A stretch of 64,000 bases of DNA, taken from Oscillospiraceae bacterium (GTDB lineage Bacteria > Bacillota > Clostridia > Oscillospirales > Ruminococcaceae). The DNA is taken from the NCBI GenBank assembly GCA_017461245.1, contig JAFTYW010000033.1, positions 1 through 64,000 on the forward strand. Reading direction: 5' to 3'. Below the pieces are notes generated by a model. That model worked only from the letters and a program-made list of their open reading frames with translations, was not told where the DNA came from and searched no databases. How positions within the stretch are numbered: position 1 is the first letter of the stretch; the number at the start of each line of letters is the position of its first letter. Positions 1-7,876 of this stretch are shown piece after piece. Made by a program: the position numbers and the translations under genes.

Positions 1-450
1 GGTCTTGCTGATGAAATCAGAAAGACTAATGTTAACGGCGTTGAGATGTTCAGAAAGCTCCTCGACTATGCTGAGGCTGGCGACAACATTGGTACTCTTC
101 TCCGTGGTATCCAGAGAACTGAGATCGAGCGTGGTCAGGTTCTTTGTAAGCCCGGCTCCATTAAGCCCCACACCAAGTTCCATGGACAGGTTTACGTTCT
201 TAAGAAGGAAGAGGGCGGCCGTCACACTCCGTTCTTCAACAACTATCGTCCCCAGTTCTATTTCAGAACTACTGACGTTACCGGTGTTGTTTCTCTTCCC
301 GCAGGCGTAGAGATGTGCATGCCTGGCGATAACGTAGAGATGGATGTTGAGCTTATCACTTCTATCGCTATCGAGCCCGGTCTCCGCTTCGCTATCCGTG
401 AGGGTGGACGTACCGTTGGTTCCGGCGTTGTTACCGCTATTAACGAATAA
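1..450 (+). CDS. tuf: Elongation factor Tu, C-terminal part (5' end outside window)
   Basis: The frame is open from base 1, so the gene begins upstream; about 149 residues are visible. They cover the end of domain 2 and domain 3 of EF-Tu, with the typical stretches [46 protein letters not shown] and the C-terminal [11 protein letters not shown]-Tu carries aminoacyl-tRNA to the ribosome as a GTP complex; the GTPase domain lies outside the window. A strong terminator follows 20 bases after the stop, so this is the end of its transcription unit. Codon use is strongly biased (CGT, GGT, GTT), as expected of a highly expressed gene. Confidence 0.97.
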   Translation, partial: GLADEIRKTNVNGVEMFRKLLDYAEAGDNIGTLLRGIQRTEIERGQVLCKPGSIKPHTKFHGQVYVLKKEEGGRHTPFFNNYRPQFYFRTTDVTGVVSLPAGVEMCMPGDNVEMDVELITSIAIEPGLRFAIREGGRTVGSGVVTAINE

Positions 451-469
451 TCAATAACTGATTATAGAA

Positions 470-500
470 AAAGAGTCGGCTTTTTGCCGACTCTTTTTGC
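470..500 (+). terminator. Rho-independent terminator of tuf
   Basis: AGAGTCGGC and its complement GCCGACTCT form a 9-bp stem around a TTTTT loop (472-495), followed by a T-rich run. It lies just after the tuf stop codon. Confidence 0.9.
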
Positions 501-1016
501 TTTTTTAGGAGCACGTTTAATTGAGTTTGTAGGGACAGGCCTCTGGACTGTCCGCTAGACCTCTCCTTTGAGGAGAGGCCTAAACTCACCTACAAAGTTT
601 ATTACGGGTTGGTTCAAAATTGTAGGGGCGACCTTTGGTCGCCCGCAAAAAACATACAAAAAACAAAGAACGGGCGAACACTGTTTGCCCCTACAAATTA
701 AATTAAACAAATTATATTTTTAATTTTAAATCCCCTCGCTTTTGCGAGGGGATCTTTATATAAAGCAGGCGGCTGAATGCAGGGCAGCTGTTTTAAAGGG
801 AACAGCGTCCCACCGCCCCGCACCGCCTGCGTGTTTTGCGGGGCATCTACAGTTATTTTATGCACTACCACTAAAATTTGCTTTTGCCGCCTTTGTGTTA
901 AAACTTGGTCTCTAGTCCAAAACACATAGAAAAATCCCCGTTTTGCCGCCGCTTTTTGCAAAAATTCAAAATAAAAAAAGTTTTGCCCTCATATATTTTG
1001 TTAAAGGGGTGCTTTT
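501..1016. other. Intergenic region with palindromic repeats, no convincing gene
   Basis: This 516-base gap holds GTAGGG-type palindromes at 530-555 and 622-695 (listed separately) and C-rich, low-information sequence. A minus-strand open frame at 698-961 is not believed: it has no ribosome site, overlaps repeat sequence and matches no family I know. No clear promoter for the downstream deacetylase was found. Confidence 0.6.
530..695. repeat. Cluster of GTAGGG-type dispersed palindromes
   Basis: Three members: GTAGGGACAGGCC...GGACTGTCCGC near 530-555; GTAGGGGCGACC-TTT-GGTCGCCCGC at 622-646; and, in opposite orientation, GGGCGAAC-ACT-GTTTGCCCCTAC at 672-693. The last two make a larger inverted pair. 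The same design recurs at 1793, 1840, 4326, 38893, 38971 and 39040, always between genes. The copies vary in the inner arms while keeping the GTAGGG end. Confidence 0.7.
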
Positions 1017-1787
1017 ATGAAAACTTTTGTTGTTGGAAAAAGAGAAGCAATCGTTACTGCGCTTTTTCTTTTGATTACCGTTCTTTTGATAGCACTTGTG
1101 CCGCACGGTGTAGAAGCGGTTACAACTGCGGCGGCACAGCGCAAAATTCCTATTTACAGCGTGCAAACCGATAAAAAACAAATTGCCCTGACCTTTGATG
1201 CGGCCTGGGGCAATAGCGACACCGATAAGCTACTGAAAATTCTTGCCGATAATAATGCAAAAGCAACCTTTTTCTTTACAGGCGAATGGGTTTCAAAATA
1301 TCCCGACGACGTAAGCAAGATTTACGCCGCAGGGCATACCTGCGCAAATCATTCCGATAAGCACGGGCATATTGATAAAATGACCGCCGATGAACTGAGA
1401 GCCGATGTAATCGCCTGCAATGACAAGATAAAGGCGGTAACGGGGCAGACGCCAATCCTTTACAGAGGTCCCTACGGCGAGTATAATAACACGCTTCTGT
1501 CAGAGGTGGAAAAGCTTAATATGTATGGGGTGCAGTGGGACATAGACAGCAGGGACTGGCAGAAAAAGAGTGTCGAGCAAATGGTTAAAACCGTTACTGA
1601 AAATGCCAAAAACGGAAGCATACTGCTCTTTCACAACGACCTTGAAAACACTCCCGCCGCCGTCGAGCAGATTTTAAAGATACTAACAAAAGAGGGCTAC
1701 GCCTTTGTAACCGCTGATGAGCTTATCTATAAGAATAACTACTATATCGACTCCGCCGGCCGCCAACATCCAAAACAAAATCAATAA
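1017..1787 (+). CDS. Polysaccharide deacetylase, PdaB-like
   Basis: 256 residues with one N-terminal membrane or signal-anchor segment (about 11-30) and an extracytoplasmic NodB-type deacetylase domain. The metal and catalytic motifs are visible: TFDAAWG (59-65, replacing the usual TFDDG), NHSDKH with the HxxxH metal pair (H112, H116), YRGPYGEYN, and LLFHN near the end. PdaB-family enzymes trim N-acetyl groups from peptidoglycan, often in sporulation. The second Asp of the usual TFDDG is Ala here, as is common in the PdaB group. The site AAAGGGG lies 9 bases before the ATG. It is monocistronic, ending at the hairpin at 1796-1822. Confidence 0.85.
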   Translation: MKTFVVGKREAIVTALFLLITVLLIALVPHGVEAVTTAAAQRKIPIYSVQTDKKQIALTFDAAWGNSDTDKLLKILADNNAKATFFFTGEWVSKYPDDVSKIYAAGHTCANHSDKHGHIDKMTADELRADVIACNDKIKAVTGQTPILYRGPYGEYNNTLLSEVEKLNMYGVQWDIDSRDWQKKSVEQMVKTVTENAKNGSILLFHNDLENTPAAVEQILKILTKEGYAFVTADELIYKNNYYIDSAGRQHPKQNQ

Positions 1788-1792
1788 AAAAA

Positions 1793-1866
1793 GTAGGGGA
1801 GGGGCTCTGTCCCCTCCCGTTTTAATTTGTGTATGATTTGCGGGCGGGCGCAGAGACCCGCCCCTA
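1793..1866. repeat. Two GTAGGG-type palindromes between convergent genes
   Basis: GGGGAGGGG-CTCTGT-CCCCTCCC (1796-1818, with GTAG just before it) is followed by GTTTTAATTT and can end transcription of the deacetylase. A second copy, GGGCGGG-CGCAGAGA-CCCGCCC, ends in CCTAC near 1866 and faces the other way. They separate the convergent deacetylase and RNA methyltransferase genes, so terminator function in both directions is plausible. Confidence 0.65.
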
Positions 1867-1876
1867 CAATTTAACT

Positions 1877-2692
1877 TTATTTTTCGCCTAGTTCCCAAAA
1901 GGCTATTGTGGCGGCGTTTGCGACGTTAAGGGAATCGACGTTGTGGTGCATAGGAATCTTTACGGTGTAGTCGCAGGCGTCTATTGTGTCGGCGCATAGT
2001 CCGTCGCCCTCTGCACCGAAAAACAACGCAAGCCTATCTGCGCATTTTAATGCATTATCGGTAATGTTTATGCTGTTGTCCTTGAGCGCCATCGCGGCGG
2101 TAGTAAAGCCCTTTGATTTGAGGTATTCGACGGCATTTTGCGGGCAGGGAAACTCATCCTTATTAAAGAACGCCCAAGGCACTAAAAACACGCTTCCCAT
2201 ACTTACCCGCACGGTGCGGCGGTTTAGAGGCTCTGCGCAGTTGTGAAAGAGCAAAACTGCGTCTATTCCAAGAGCGGCGGCGCTTCTGAAAATGGCGCCG
2301 ACATTTGCGCTATCGCTAAGCCGCTCGAGCACGGCAACCTGCCGAGCGCCAGCTAAAACCTCGTCAAGTGAACGCATTTCGGGGCGGCGCATAGCGCAGA
2401 GAAGCCCGCGGGTAAGTTCAAAGCCTGTAAGCGAAGACAGAACATCTCGCGGTGCGGTGTAAACGGGAACAGACGGACAGCGCTCTATAAGAGCCTTTCC
2501 GATGCCCTCTATCTGCCGCTCCTCCATAAGAAAGCTAATTGGTTCAATACCACTATCAAGAGCAACGTCTATAACCTTTACGCTTTCGGCAATAAAAATA
2601 TTCTGCTCCTTTTTAAGCTGAGCCTCAGTAAGCGAGGCATAAAACTTAAGCTCGGGAGCGTTTATGTCGTTTATTTTAACAATTTGCGCCAT
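1877..2692 (-). CDS. TrmH/SpoU-family RNA 2'-O-methyltransferase
   Basis: 271 residues from the chosen ATG. An upstream in-frame ATG at 2725 was rejected because GGAAGGA sits 6 bases before the ATG at 2692. An N-terminal substrate-binding domain (about 1-100) precedes a SPOUT methyltransferase domain. The family motifs are SDSANVGAIFRSA (motif 1), FFGAEGDGL (motif 2) and IPMHHNVDSLNVANA (motif 3); the knotted C-terminus binds S-adenosylmethionine. Such proteins methylate a ribose in 23S rRNA or tRNA, but the exact nucleotide cannot be read from sequence. It is monocistronic and convergent with the deacetylase. Confidence 0.9.
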   Translation of the reverse strand: MAQIVKINDINAPELKFYASLTEAQLKKEQNIFIAESVKVIDVALDSGIEPISFLMEERQIEGIGKALIERCPSVPVYTAPRDVLSSLTGFELTRGLLCAMRRPEMRSLDEVLAGARQVAVLERLSDSANVGAIFRSAAALGIDAVLLFHNCAEPLNRRTVRVSMGSVFLVPWAFFNKDEFPCPQNAVEYLKSKGFTTAAMALKDNSINITDNALKCADRLALFFGAEGDGLCADTIDACDYTVKIPMHHNVDSLNVANAATIAFWELGEK

Positions 2693-2891
2693 TTTGGATT
2701 CCTTCCACTTATAATTTCTAATCACATTTTAACATAGTTTGCCTGCTGTTTCAACTTATCTCAAAAATAAAGGGGTCGAGCTTTGCCTGCGCCTTTTAAT
2801 ACTATGTTTTATTCTTCGCCGATCTCATTTTAACACACTTTGTAAAGTAGTAGAATTTCCGCGGAAAAAACAGGAAAATGCATATATAATG

Positions 2892-2920
2892 TAGAAATTT
2901 GTCAAAGGGTGTGATATACT
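2892..2920 (+). promoter_or_regulatory. Possible promoter of the EEP-fold gene
   Basis: TAGAAA, 17 bases, then TATACT. Nearly the same arrangement (AATGTAGAAAT ... TATACTTAT) occurs before ispE at 63419-63447. The -35 match to TTGACA is only 4 of 6. Confidence 0.35.
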
Positions 2921-2924
2921 TATT

Positions 2925-2939
2925 TTATAATGATTATCG
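2925..2939. promoter_or_regulatory. PerR/Fur-like operator candidate
   Basis: TTATAATGATTATCG matches the PerR consensus TTATAATNATTATAA at 13 of 15 positions, and the Fur 7-1-7 consensus at 13 of 15. It lies just after the candidate -10, where a repressor would block transcription. It is AT-rich, so chance occurrence is possible. Confidence 0.35.
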
Positions 2940-2941
2940 AA

Positions 2942-3125
2942 TGTCGAGAAATCTACCTAATTTCTCGACATAGCCGATAAAAATCGGCTCTGTGTTGCAA
3001 AACACGTTTTAGCTCGTTTTTTGCAACTTCGATATCATTGAAATGAATATGTCCAATTACCTTTGGTAATTGTTTGCGAATTCGAAGAATTCGCTGTCGA
3101 AATAAGGCCTTGCCCTATTTCGACA
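2942..3125. repeat. Array of seven consecutive short hairpins
   Basis: Stems read directly: 2942-2952/2960-2970 (TGTCGAGAAAT), 2972-2978/2983-2989 (AGCCGAT), 2994-3002/3018-3026 (GTTGCAAAA), 3032-3039/3042-3050 (imperfect), 3055-3061/3065-3071 (AATTACC), 3076-3083/3087-3094 (GCGAATTC) and 3095-3104/3116-3125 (TGTCGAAATA). Except for the fourth, the stems are perfect. The first and last share the TGTCGA...TCGACA theme. It could be a foldback mobile repeat or a multi-hairpin leader RNA of the next gene. Confidence 0.7.
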
Positions 3126-3164
3126 TAAACATAGTTATTATATTAAGACGGGGGAGGGAAAACT

Positions 3165-4223
3165 ATGCAAAGCAAAGCGGTGCGCATAATCTTGGCGCTT
3201 GTTATCGCGGTTGCGGTTTTCCTTGTTGTAAACGCAAGCATCACAGTGTTTACGGCCTACTCTCCTAAAGGCAGCGAGCAGCTTTCGCTTGTCGGCGAAA
3301 AACAGAGCAAAAAGTTATCCCCCGAAAAGATAAAGATACTCTCCTTTAACACTGGCCACGGCGCTTTGGGTGAGGAAAGCGATAATAAAAATGAGGGCGG
3401 AGAAGGCAAAAGGCAGTCTGCTGATGTCATTCTTAAAAACACAAGAGGAATTTCGGAGATCGTAAATCTCTCGTCAGCCGATGCGGTTTTGCTTCAAGAC
3501 GTTGATGTCGACTCTTACAGAAGCCGATATGTCGACCAGTTTTCCTACTACCTTGGCAACGGCTCTTACATAGGCGCGTTCGCAAGGGATTATTCTACTC
3601 GCAGCACCTCGCTTTTGCCGCCCTTTAAAAAGGTGGAGTCGGGGCTTTTGATGATGTCGAGAAAAAGCGTCTTGTCGGCAGAGCGCGTAGCTCTCCCTGC
3701 GGGCTATAGTGGGCTTGCCGCCGCACTAAACCAAAAGAGTGCAATGCTGGTTACCCGATTTGACATCGAGGGCAGCGACAAAAAGCTTGTTCTTATAAAC
3801 TTTGAGCTTGACGCCTATACCTCTGACCAAAACAGAGAAAAACAGATAAACGCGGTTATAGAATACGCCGAGAAAGCGGCCGAAAACGGCGATTATGTTG
3901 TGGCAGGCGGCAGTTTTTACTCGGCACTTGATGACACCGACGACCGCTATCCCTTAAACGACAGAAACCGCTGGGAGCCCGATGAGTTTGATTCGAGTAC
4001 TCTAAAAAGCGGCTGGATGCTTTACTATGATGCCTCTGTGCCGACCGCGAGAATATTAGATAAGCCTTATGACAGCAGTCAGACCTACGAGGAAAGGCAG
4101 GTCTATGTCGGGGACGGATTTATCGTTTCGCCCAATGTTGAGGTTGAAATGGTCGTGACTGTTGACCAGCAGTTCAGATACAGCTACCACAACCCCGTGC
4201 TTTTGGAAATATCACTTAAATAA
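3165..4223 (+). CDS. Membrane-anchored EEP-fold protein with degenerate active site
   Basis: 352 residues: an N-terminal membrane anchor (about 8-27), a short linker, then a domain resembling the endonuclease/exonuclease/phosphatase fold. The order of family motifs can be followed, but several catalytic residues differ: FNTG (61-64) for the first Asn motif, QDVD (111-114) where QE is usual, INFEL for the usual THL-type strand, GGSFY (248-252) for GDFN, and SYH (340-342) for the terminal SDH. The protein therefore probably sits outside the membrane and may bind rather than cleave phosphodiesters. It is monocistronic, ends at a strong terminator and is preceded by a hairpin array. Confidence 0.65.
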   Translation: MQSKAVRIILALVIAVAVFLVVNASITVFTAYSPKGSEQLSLVGEKQSKKLSPEKIKILSFNTGHGALGEESDNKNEGGEGKRQSADVILKNTRGISEIVNLSSADAVLLQDVDVDSYRSRYVDQFSYYLGNGSYIGAFARDYSTRSTSLLPPFKKVESGLLMMSRKSVLSAERVALPAGYSGLAAALNQKSAMLVTRFDIEGSDKKLVLINFELDAYTSDQNREKQINAVIEYAEKAAENGDYVVAGGSFYSALDDTDDRYPLNDRNRWEPDEFDSSTLKSGWMLYYDASVPTARILDKPYDSSQTYEERQVYVGDGFIVSPNVEVEMVVTVDQQFRYSYHNPVLLEISLK

Positions 4224-4235
4224 CATTATATAGTG

Positions 4236-4270
4236 AAAAAGCCAACTGAATTTCCAGTTGGCTTTTTCTA
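4236..4270 (+). terminator. Rho-independent terminator after the EEP-fold gene
   Basis: AAAAAGCCAACTG and CAGTTGGCTTTTT form a 13-bp stem with a 6-base loop, ending in a T run. Confidence 0.92.
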
Positions 4271-4325
4271 ATCTCTTTAAAAGAAATATTTACCCATCTA
4301 TTAAACTAAAAGTTAGTTTTATATC

Positions 4326-4352
4326 GTAGGGGCGAACACTGTTCGCCCCTAC
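4326..4352. repeat. GTAGGG-type palindrome, perfect copy
   Basis: GTAGGGGCGAAC and GTTCGCCCCTAC form a perfect 12-bp inverted repeat around ACT. It lies between the convergent EEP-fold and AraC genes and is the cleanest member of the dispersed family. Confidence 0.8.
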
Positions 4353-4401
4353 AAAATTAAAATATATGTTGACTTTTTTAATTTTCAACTTTCAATTTCT
4401 A

Positions 4402-4432
4402 ATTAAAAAATTCCCTCTTATTAGGGAGTTTT
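4402..4432 (-). terminator. Terminator of the PocR-AraC gene, overlapping its stop codon
   Basis: On the minus strand TCCCT-AATA-AGAGGGA is followed by ATTTTTTAATT; the stem covers the gene's TAA stop (4421-4423). The stem is short, so strength is uncertain. Confidence 0.6.
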
Positions 4433-5254
4433 TTTGCTATGCTTGAGTCTGTATTCGGACGGAGTCATATTAAAATTCTTCATAAAAACGCGAGAAAAAT
4501 AATTTTGGTCATGAAACCCGCAGGTAACGGCAATGCTTTTAACCGAATCCCTGCTACCCTTAAGCAGAATAGATGCAAGGTCAAGTCGCTTTTCGGTTAT
4601 GTAATTGTTGACGGTTGTGCCAAACTCCGCCTTGAAACAGTTCATAACTGTGGCGCGGCTGCAGTCAAGCTCGAGCGCAATGGTGTTGACCGAAATGTTC
4701 TCGCGAAAATGCGCGTCAATGTAATTTTTAATGTTCTGCGGGCGCTGGCTAGGGGTGTTGGAGATAAAGTTGGACTGGGTCAAAAACTGCGAAATAACAG
4801 TCAGAATACTGATATAGGCTGAAATCAGCTCGCTTGTAATTTCGGGAATCTGCAAAACGGCAGCAGAAAGCTGTTCACTTCCGTCAAAGAAAGGCGCCGC
4901 CTCCTCTCTTATCCTCTGCTTGTGGCGAAACTGCGTGTCGGTGATCTGTCCCATCATTATGTAACCCGACAAAATACCGAAATGATAGATCGGCGCAACG
5001 GTTTCGGTAAGTCCGCAATGGCAGGTGTAGGAGTAGGTTTTGCCTGTGCGCCGCACGGTTTCAAATGCGATCTTGTCACATTCCTGACAGCGTTTCTTGC
5101 CCATTCTGTCCTTCTGAATGGTGGTGCAAAAGGGCAGATTTTTTTGCGGAAAGGCAATTATCTCGTTAAGCTCAATGTCGTGAAGAGAAAGTCGGGCGTG
5201 TGTAATTTTGTAAAAATTCTCGAAAATGAACGAAATGTTCTGTAATGTGTCCAC
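4421..5254 (-). CDS. AraC-family regulator with PocR sensory domain
   Basis: 277 residues from the GTG at 5254, chosen because GAGGT lies 5 bases before it; a GTG four codons upstream has no ribosome site. The N-terminal 160 residues resemble the PocR ligand-binding domain, with conserved cysteines in KRCQECD and TYSYTCHCGLTE and the following GILSGYIMMGQ. The C-terminus holds two helix-turn-helix units of AraC type (NISVNTIALELDCSRATVMNCFK and SIAVTCGFHDQNYFSRVFMKNFNMTPSEYR). It probably activates a nutrient-use operon on binding a small ligand, but the target is not evident; it diverges from feoAB without an obvious functional link. Confidence 0.9.
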   Translation of the reverse strand: MDTLQNISFIFENFYKITHARLSLHDIELNEIIAFPQKNLPFCTTIQKDRMGKKRCQECDKIAFETVRRTGKTYSYTCHCGLTETVAPIYHFGILSGYIMMGQITDTQFRHKQRIREEAAPFFDGSEQLSAAVLQIPEITSELISAYISILTVISQFLTQSNFISNTPSQRPQNIKNYIDAHFRENISVNTIALELDCSRATVMNCFKAEFGTTVNNYITEKRLDLASILLKGSRDSVKSIAVTCGFHDQNYFSRVFMKNFNMTPSEYRLKHSKKTP

Positions 5255-5296
5255 TTTATACCTCACAAAAGTAAAATTTATACAATTATACTAACG

Positions 5297-5324
5297 ATTA
5301 TATCATTTTCTATAGAAATTGCAA
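5297..5324 (-). promoter_or_regulatory. Promoter of the PocR-AraC gene
   Basis: On the minus strand TTGCAA (5319-5324), 16 bases, TATAAT (5297-5302). The start point would lie about 35 bases before the GTG codon. Confidence 0.7.
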
Positions 5325-5386
5325 GAGAAAAATTATATTATGTTGTTAATAAGTTTAGAATAATTCCTGCAGATAAACATACTTTA

Positions 5387-5430
5387 AAAAACCTCCTCGC
5401 CTTTTTAAAAAAGGCGGGGAGGTTTTTTCA
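5387..5430. terminator. Terminator-like hairpin in the divergent araC/feoA gap
   Basis: AAAAAACCTCCTCGCCTTTTT and its complement form a very stable stem (5387-5426) followed by T's on the plus strand; it is nearly symmetric and could act in both directions. No gene ends here, so it either insulates the divergent units or attenuates a feoAB leader transcript. Confidence 0.75.
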
Positions 5431-5498
5431 CTTTTCGCCTTCTTTTTTCATAGTATAAACTGAACAATTCCATAAAAAAAGGGGAAGGTGTTTGTTTT

Positions 5499-5756
5499 AT
5501 GAACGGCGAGACCAACCTAAGCTTACTAAAGCCCGGCGAGTGCGCCACCGTTGAAAAATTAAATGCCGATGCATCTATGCGCCGTCGGCTTCTTGATATA
5601 GGACTTGTAAAGGGAACGCAGGTAGAGTGTCTTGGCTCTGCGCCCTGCGGAGAAATTGCGGCATACCTCATTCGCGGAGCAGTTATTGCAATTCGCGATG
5701 AGGATAGTAGCCGCGTTATTGTTAAGAGGGGCGGGGAGTGTAAAAAATGGGTCTGA
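5499..5756 (+). CDS. feoA: FeoA-domain ferrous iron transport protein A
   Basis: 85 residues, a single SH3-like FeoA domain: SLLKPGECATVEKL, then MRRRLLDIGLVKGTQVECL, a G-E-I-A-A-Y-L-I-R-G-A strand and IAIRDEDSSRVIV. This is the usual size for FeoA, a small cytosolic partner thought to assist the FeoB transporter. GGGGAAGG lies 12 bases before the ATG. The gene overlaps feoB by 10 bases, so translation is probably coupled. No convincing Fur box was seen directly upstream. Confidence 0.93.
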   Translation: MNGETNLSLLKPGECATVEKLNADASMRRRLLDIGLVKGTQVECLGSAPCGEIAAYLIRGAVIAIRDEDSSRVIVKRGGECKKWV

Positions 5757-7876
5757 CTGCAAAATCCGTTTCCATTAAGGCGGTGGATATGGGATTTGAA
5801 ATACAGAAAAAGAGCGAAGATCAAAAGGTGATTGCTATTGCAGGCAACCCAAATGTTGGAAAAAGCACACTATTTAATGCCCTTACGGGAATGAATCAGC
5901 ACACGGGAAACTGGCCCGGCAAAACCGTTGCAAACGCGCAGGGCTACCTTGAAACCGAGAAAAATTCATATCTGCTGGTTGATATCCCTGGAACATACTC
6001 GCTGATGGCGCACTCGGCTGAGGAAGAGGTAGCCAGAAACTTTATCTGCTTTGGAAAACCCGATGCAGTGGTCGTGGTTTGCGACGCCACATGCTTAGAG
6101 CGCAATATGAATCTCGTACTGCAGACTATGGAGATCTGTCAAAACATCATTGTCTGCGTAAATCTTATTGATGAGGCAAAGCGTAAGGGCATTTTTGTAG
6201 ACATAGAAAAGCTGCAAAACAATCTCGGCGTACCTGTTGTTGCAACTGTGGCGAGAAAGAAAAAGACGCTGCGCGCCCTTACAGACGCGCTCGATTCTCT
6301 TATGGAAAATGGCGCTAAACCGCACAAAACTGCGGTAATTTACCCCGAAATTATAGAAAATGCTGTAAGCGAGCTTGAACCGTTGGTAGAGCAAAAAACC
6401 GCCGCCATAAACCCTCGCTGGCTCTCTCTGCGGCTTCTTGACAGAGACAAAAGCCTGTGCGGCGAGATGGAAAAGGAGCTTAACGTAAATCTTTTTAAGG
6501 ATGCCGAGGTCGTGGCGGCGCTTGGTAAAACGCGCGCCAGACTTAAACTATTTTCGCAGGAAAAAACCGAGGACCTTATTGTTTCTGCCATTACAAAGGC
6601 GGGCGAGATGGTGTGCGAGGGGGTCGTCAGCAGTGAGGGCTACCATAGCCTTGACAGAAAGGTGGACAGAGTTTTAACAGGCAAATTTTTTGCCTATCCC
6701 GTTATGCTTCTGTTGCTCGCCTTTGTATTCTGGCTCACCATCGTCGGTGCAAATTATCCCTCTCAGCTTCTCTCAGAGGCGTTCTTTTGGGGGCAGGAGC
6801 GGCTTACCGAGCTTTTTGCCTATCTTAACACGCCCGACTGGCTACACGGCGCTCTGGTGCTGGGCGTTTACCGAACTCTTGCCTGGGTTGTAGCGGTTAT
6901 GCTGCCGCCAATGGCAATATTTTTTCCGCTCTTTACCCTGCTTGAAGATCTCGGCTATCTGCCGAGGATCGCATATAACCTCGACAAGCCTTTTAAAAAG
7001 TGCAACGCCTGCGGAAAGCAGGCGCTTACAATGTGCATGGGCTTTGGTTGCAACGCGGCGGGTGTTGTGGGGGCGCGTATCATCGACTCGCCCAGAGAGC
7101 GCCTTCTTGCAATACTTACAAACAATTTTGTCCCCTGCAACGGCAGGTTTCCAACCCTTATTTCTATTCTGACAATGTTTTTTGTGAGTGCGGCAGGTGG
7201 TATGCTCTCGTCGGTTTCTTCGGCGCTGCTCCTATGCCTTATAATCGTGGCATCGGTTGGTATGACATTTTTAGTAACCCGCCTGCTTTCAAAAACTCTT
7301 TTAAAGGGCGTTCCCTCGTCTTTTACCCTTGAACTGCCACCATACCGAAAACCGCAAATTGCAAAAACCATTGTCCGTTCTATCTTTGACAGAACGCTGT
7401 TTGTTTTAGGGCGGGCGGCAGCCGTTGCCGCCCCTGCGGGACTTTTTATCTGGCTTATGGCAAACGTAACTGTAAACGATGCAAGCCTGCTTAGCCACGC
7501 CGCCGAATTTCTTGATCCCTTTGCCTCTCTTATGGGGCTTGACGGAGTTATTCTGCTTGCTTTTATCTTGGGCTTTCCTGCAAACGAGATAGTAGTCCCG
7601 ATTATGATAATGGCGTACTTGGCAGAGGGCAGCCTCTTGGAGCTTTCCTCGCTTTCTGAGATGAAGGAACTTTTTGTCGCAAACGGCTGGACCTATCTTA
7701 CCGCCATAAACGTTATGCTTTTCAGCCTTTTCCATTTCCCTTGCTCGACAACTCTGCTAACTGTAAAAAAAGAAACGGGCAGCTTAAAATGGACCTTTGT
7801 CGCCGCCGCCCTGCCGACGTTGGTGGGCATAATTTGCTGTATGGCAACCACCGCACTTGCCCAATTGTTTGCATAA
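5747..7876 (+). CDS. feoB: Ferrous iron transporter FeoB
   Basis: 709 residues. The N-terminal GTPase domain shows G1 GNPNVGKST (33-41), switch I TGNWPGKT, G3 DIPGT (79-83) and G4 NLID. A helical regulatory region follows, then a membrane domain with two Gate regions, including GFGCNAAGVVGARI and NNFVPCNGRFPTL, where the Cys residues are thought to line the iron path. FeoB imports Fe2+ in a GTP-controlled manner, the normal iron route of anaerobes. The length is typical. The start overlaps feoA. A MITE-like repeat begins at its stop codon. Confidence 0.97.
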   Translation: MGLTAKSVSIKAVDMGFEIQKKSEDQKVIAIAGNPNVGKSTLFNALTGMNQHTGNWPGKTVANAQGYLETEKNSYLLVDIPGTYSLMAHSAEEEVARNFICFGKPDAVVVVCDATCLERNMNLVLQTMEICQNIIVCVNLIDEAKRKGIFVDIEKLQNNLGVPVVATVARKKKTLRALTDALDSLMENGAKPHKTAVIYPEIIENAVSELEPLVEQKTAAINPRWLSLRLLDRDKSLCGEMEKELNVNLFKDAEVVAALGKTRARLKLFSQEKTEDLIVSAITKAGEMVCEGVVSSEGYHSLDRKVDRVLTGKFFAYPVMLLLLAFVFWLTIVGANYPSQLLSEAFFWGQERLTELFAYLNTPDWLHGALVLGVYRTLAWVVAVMLPPMAIFFPLFTLLEDLGYLPRIAYNLDKPFKKCNACGKQALTMCMGFGCNAAGVVGARIIDSPRERLLAILTNNFVPCNGRFPTLISILTMFFVSAAGGMLSSVSSALLLCLIIVASVGMTFLVTRLLSKTLLKGVPSSFTLELPPYRKPQIAKTIVRSIFDRTLFVLGRAAAVAAPAGLFIWLMANVTVNDASLLSHAAEFLDPFASLMGLDGVILLAFILGFPANEIVVPIMIMAYLAEGSLLELSSLSEMKELFVANGWTYLTAINVMLFSLFHFPCSTTLLTVKKETGSLKWTFVAAALPTLVGIICCMATTALAQLFA

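Larger units (their letters stand above)
2693..3164. other. Intergenic region: possible promoter, PerR/Fur-like box and hairpin array
   Basis: 472 bases without a gene. It contains the start region of the minus-strand methyltransferase, a promoter-like pair at 2892-2920, a PerR/Fur-like palindrome at 2925-2939 and a run of seven short hairpins at 2942-3125, each listed separately. The site GGGGGAGGG just before 3165 is the ribosome site of the next gene. Confidence 0.6.

Noticed and set aside
698..961. Minus-strand open frame of 87 codons after tuf
   Set aside because: No ribosome site, overlaps dispersed palindromes, and the protein has no recognisable composition or family.
2994..3026. GTTTTAGCTCG resembling a CRISPR repeat or tracrRNA anti-repeat
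   Set aside because: It is a single copy inside a hairpin array with no spacers and no cas genes.
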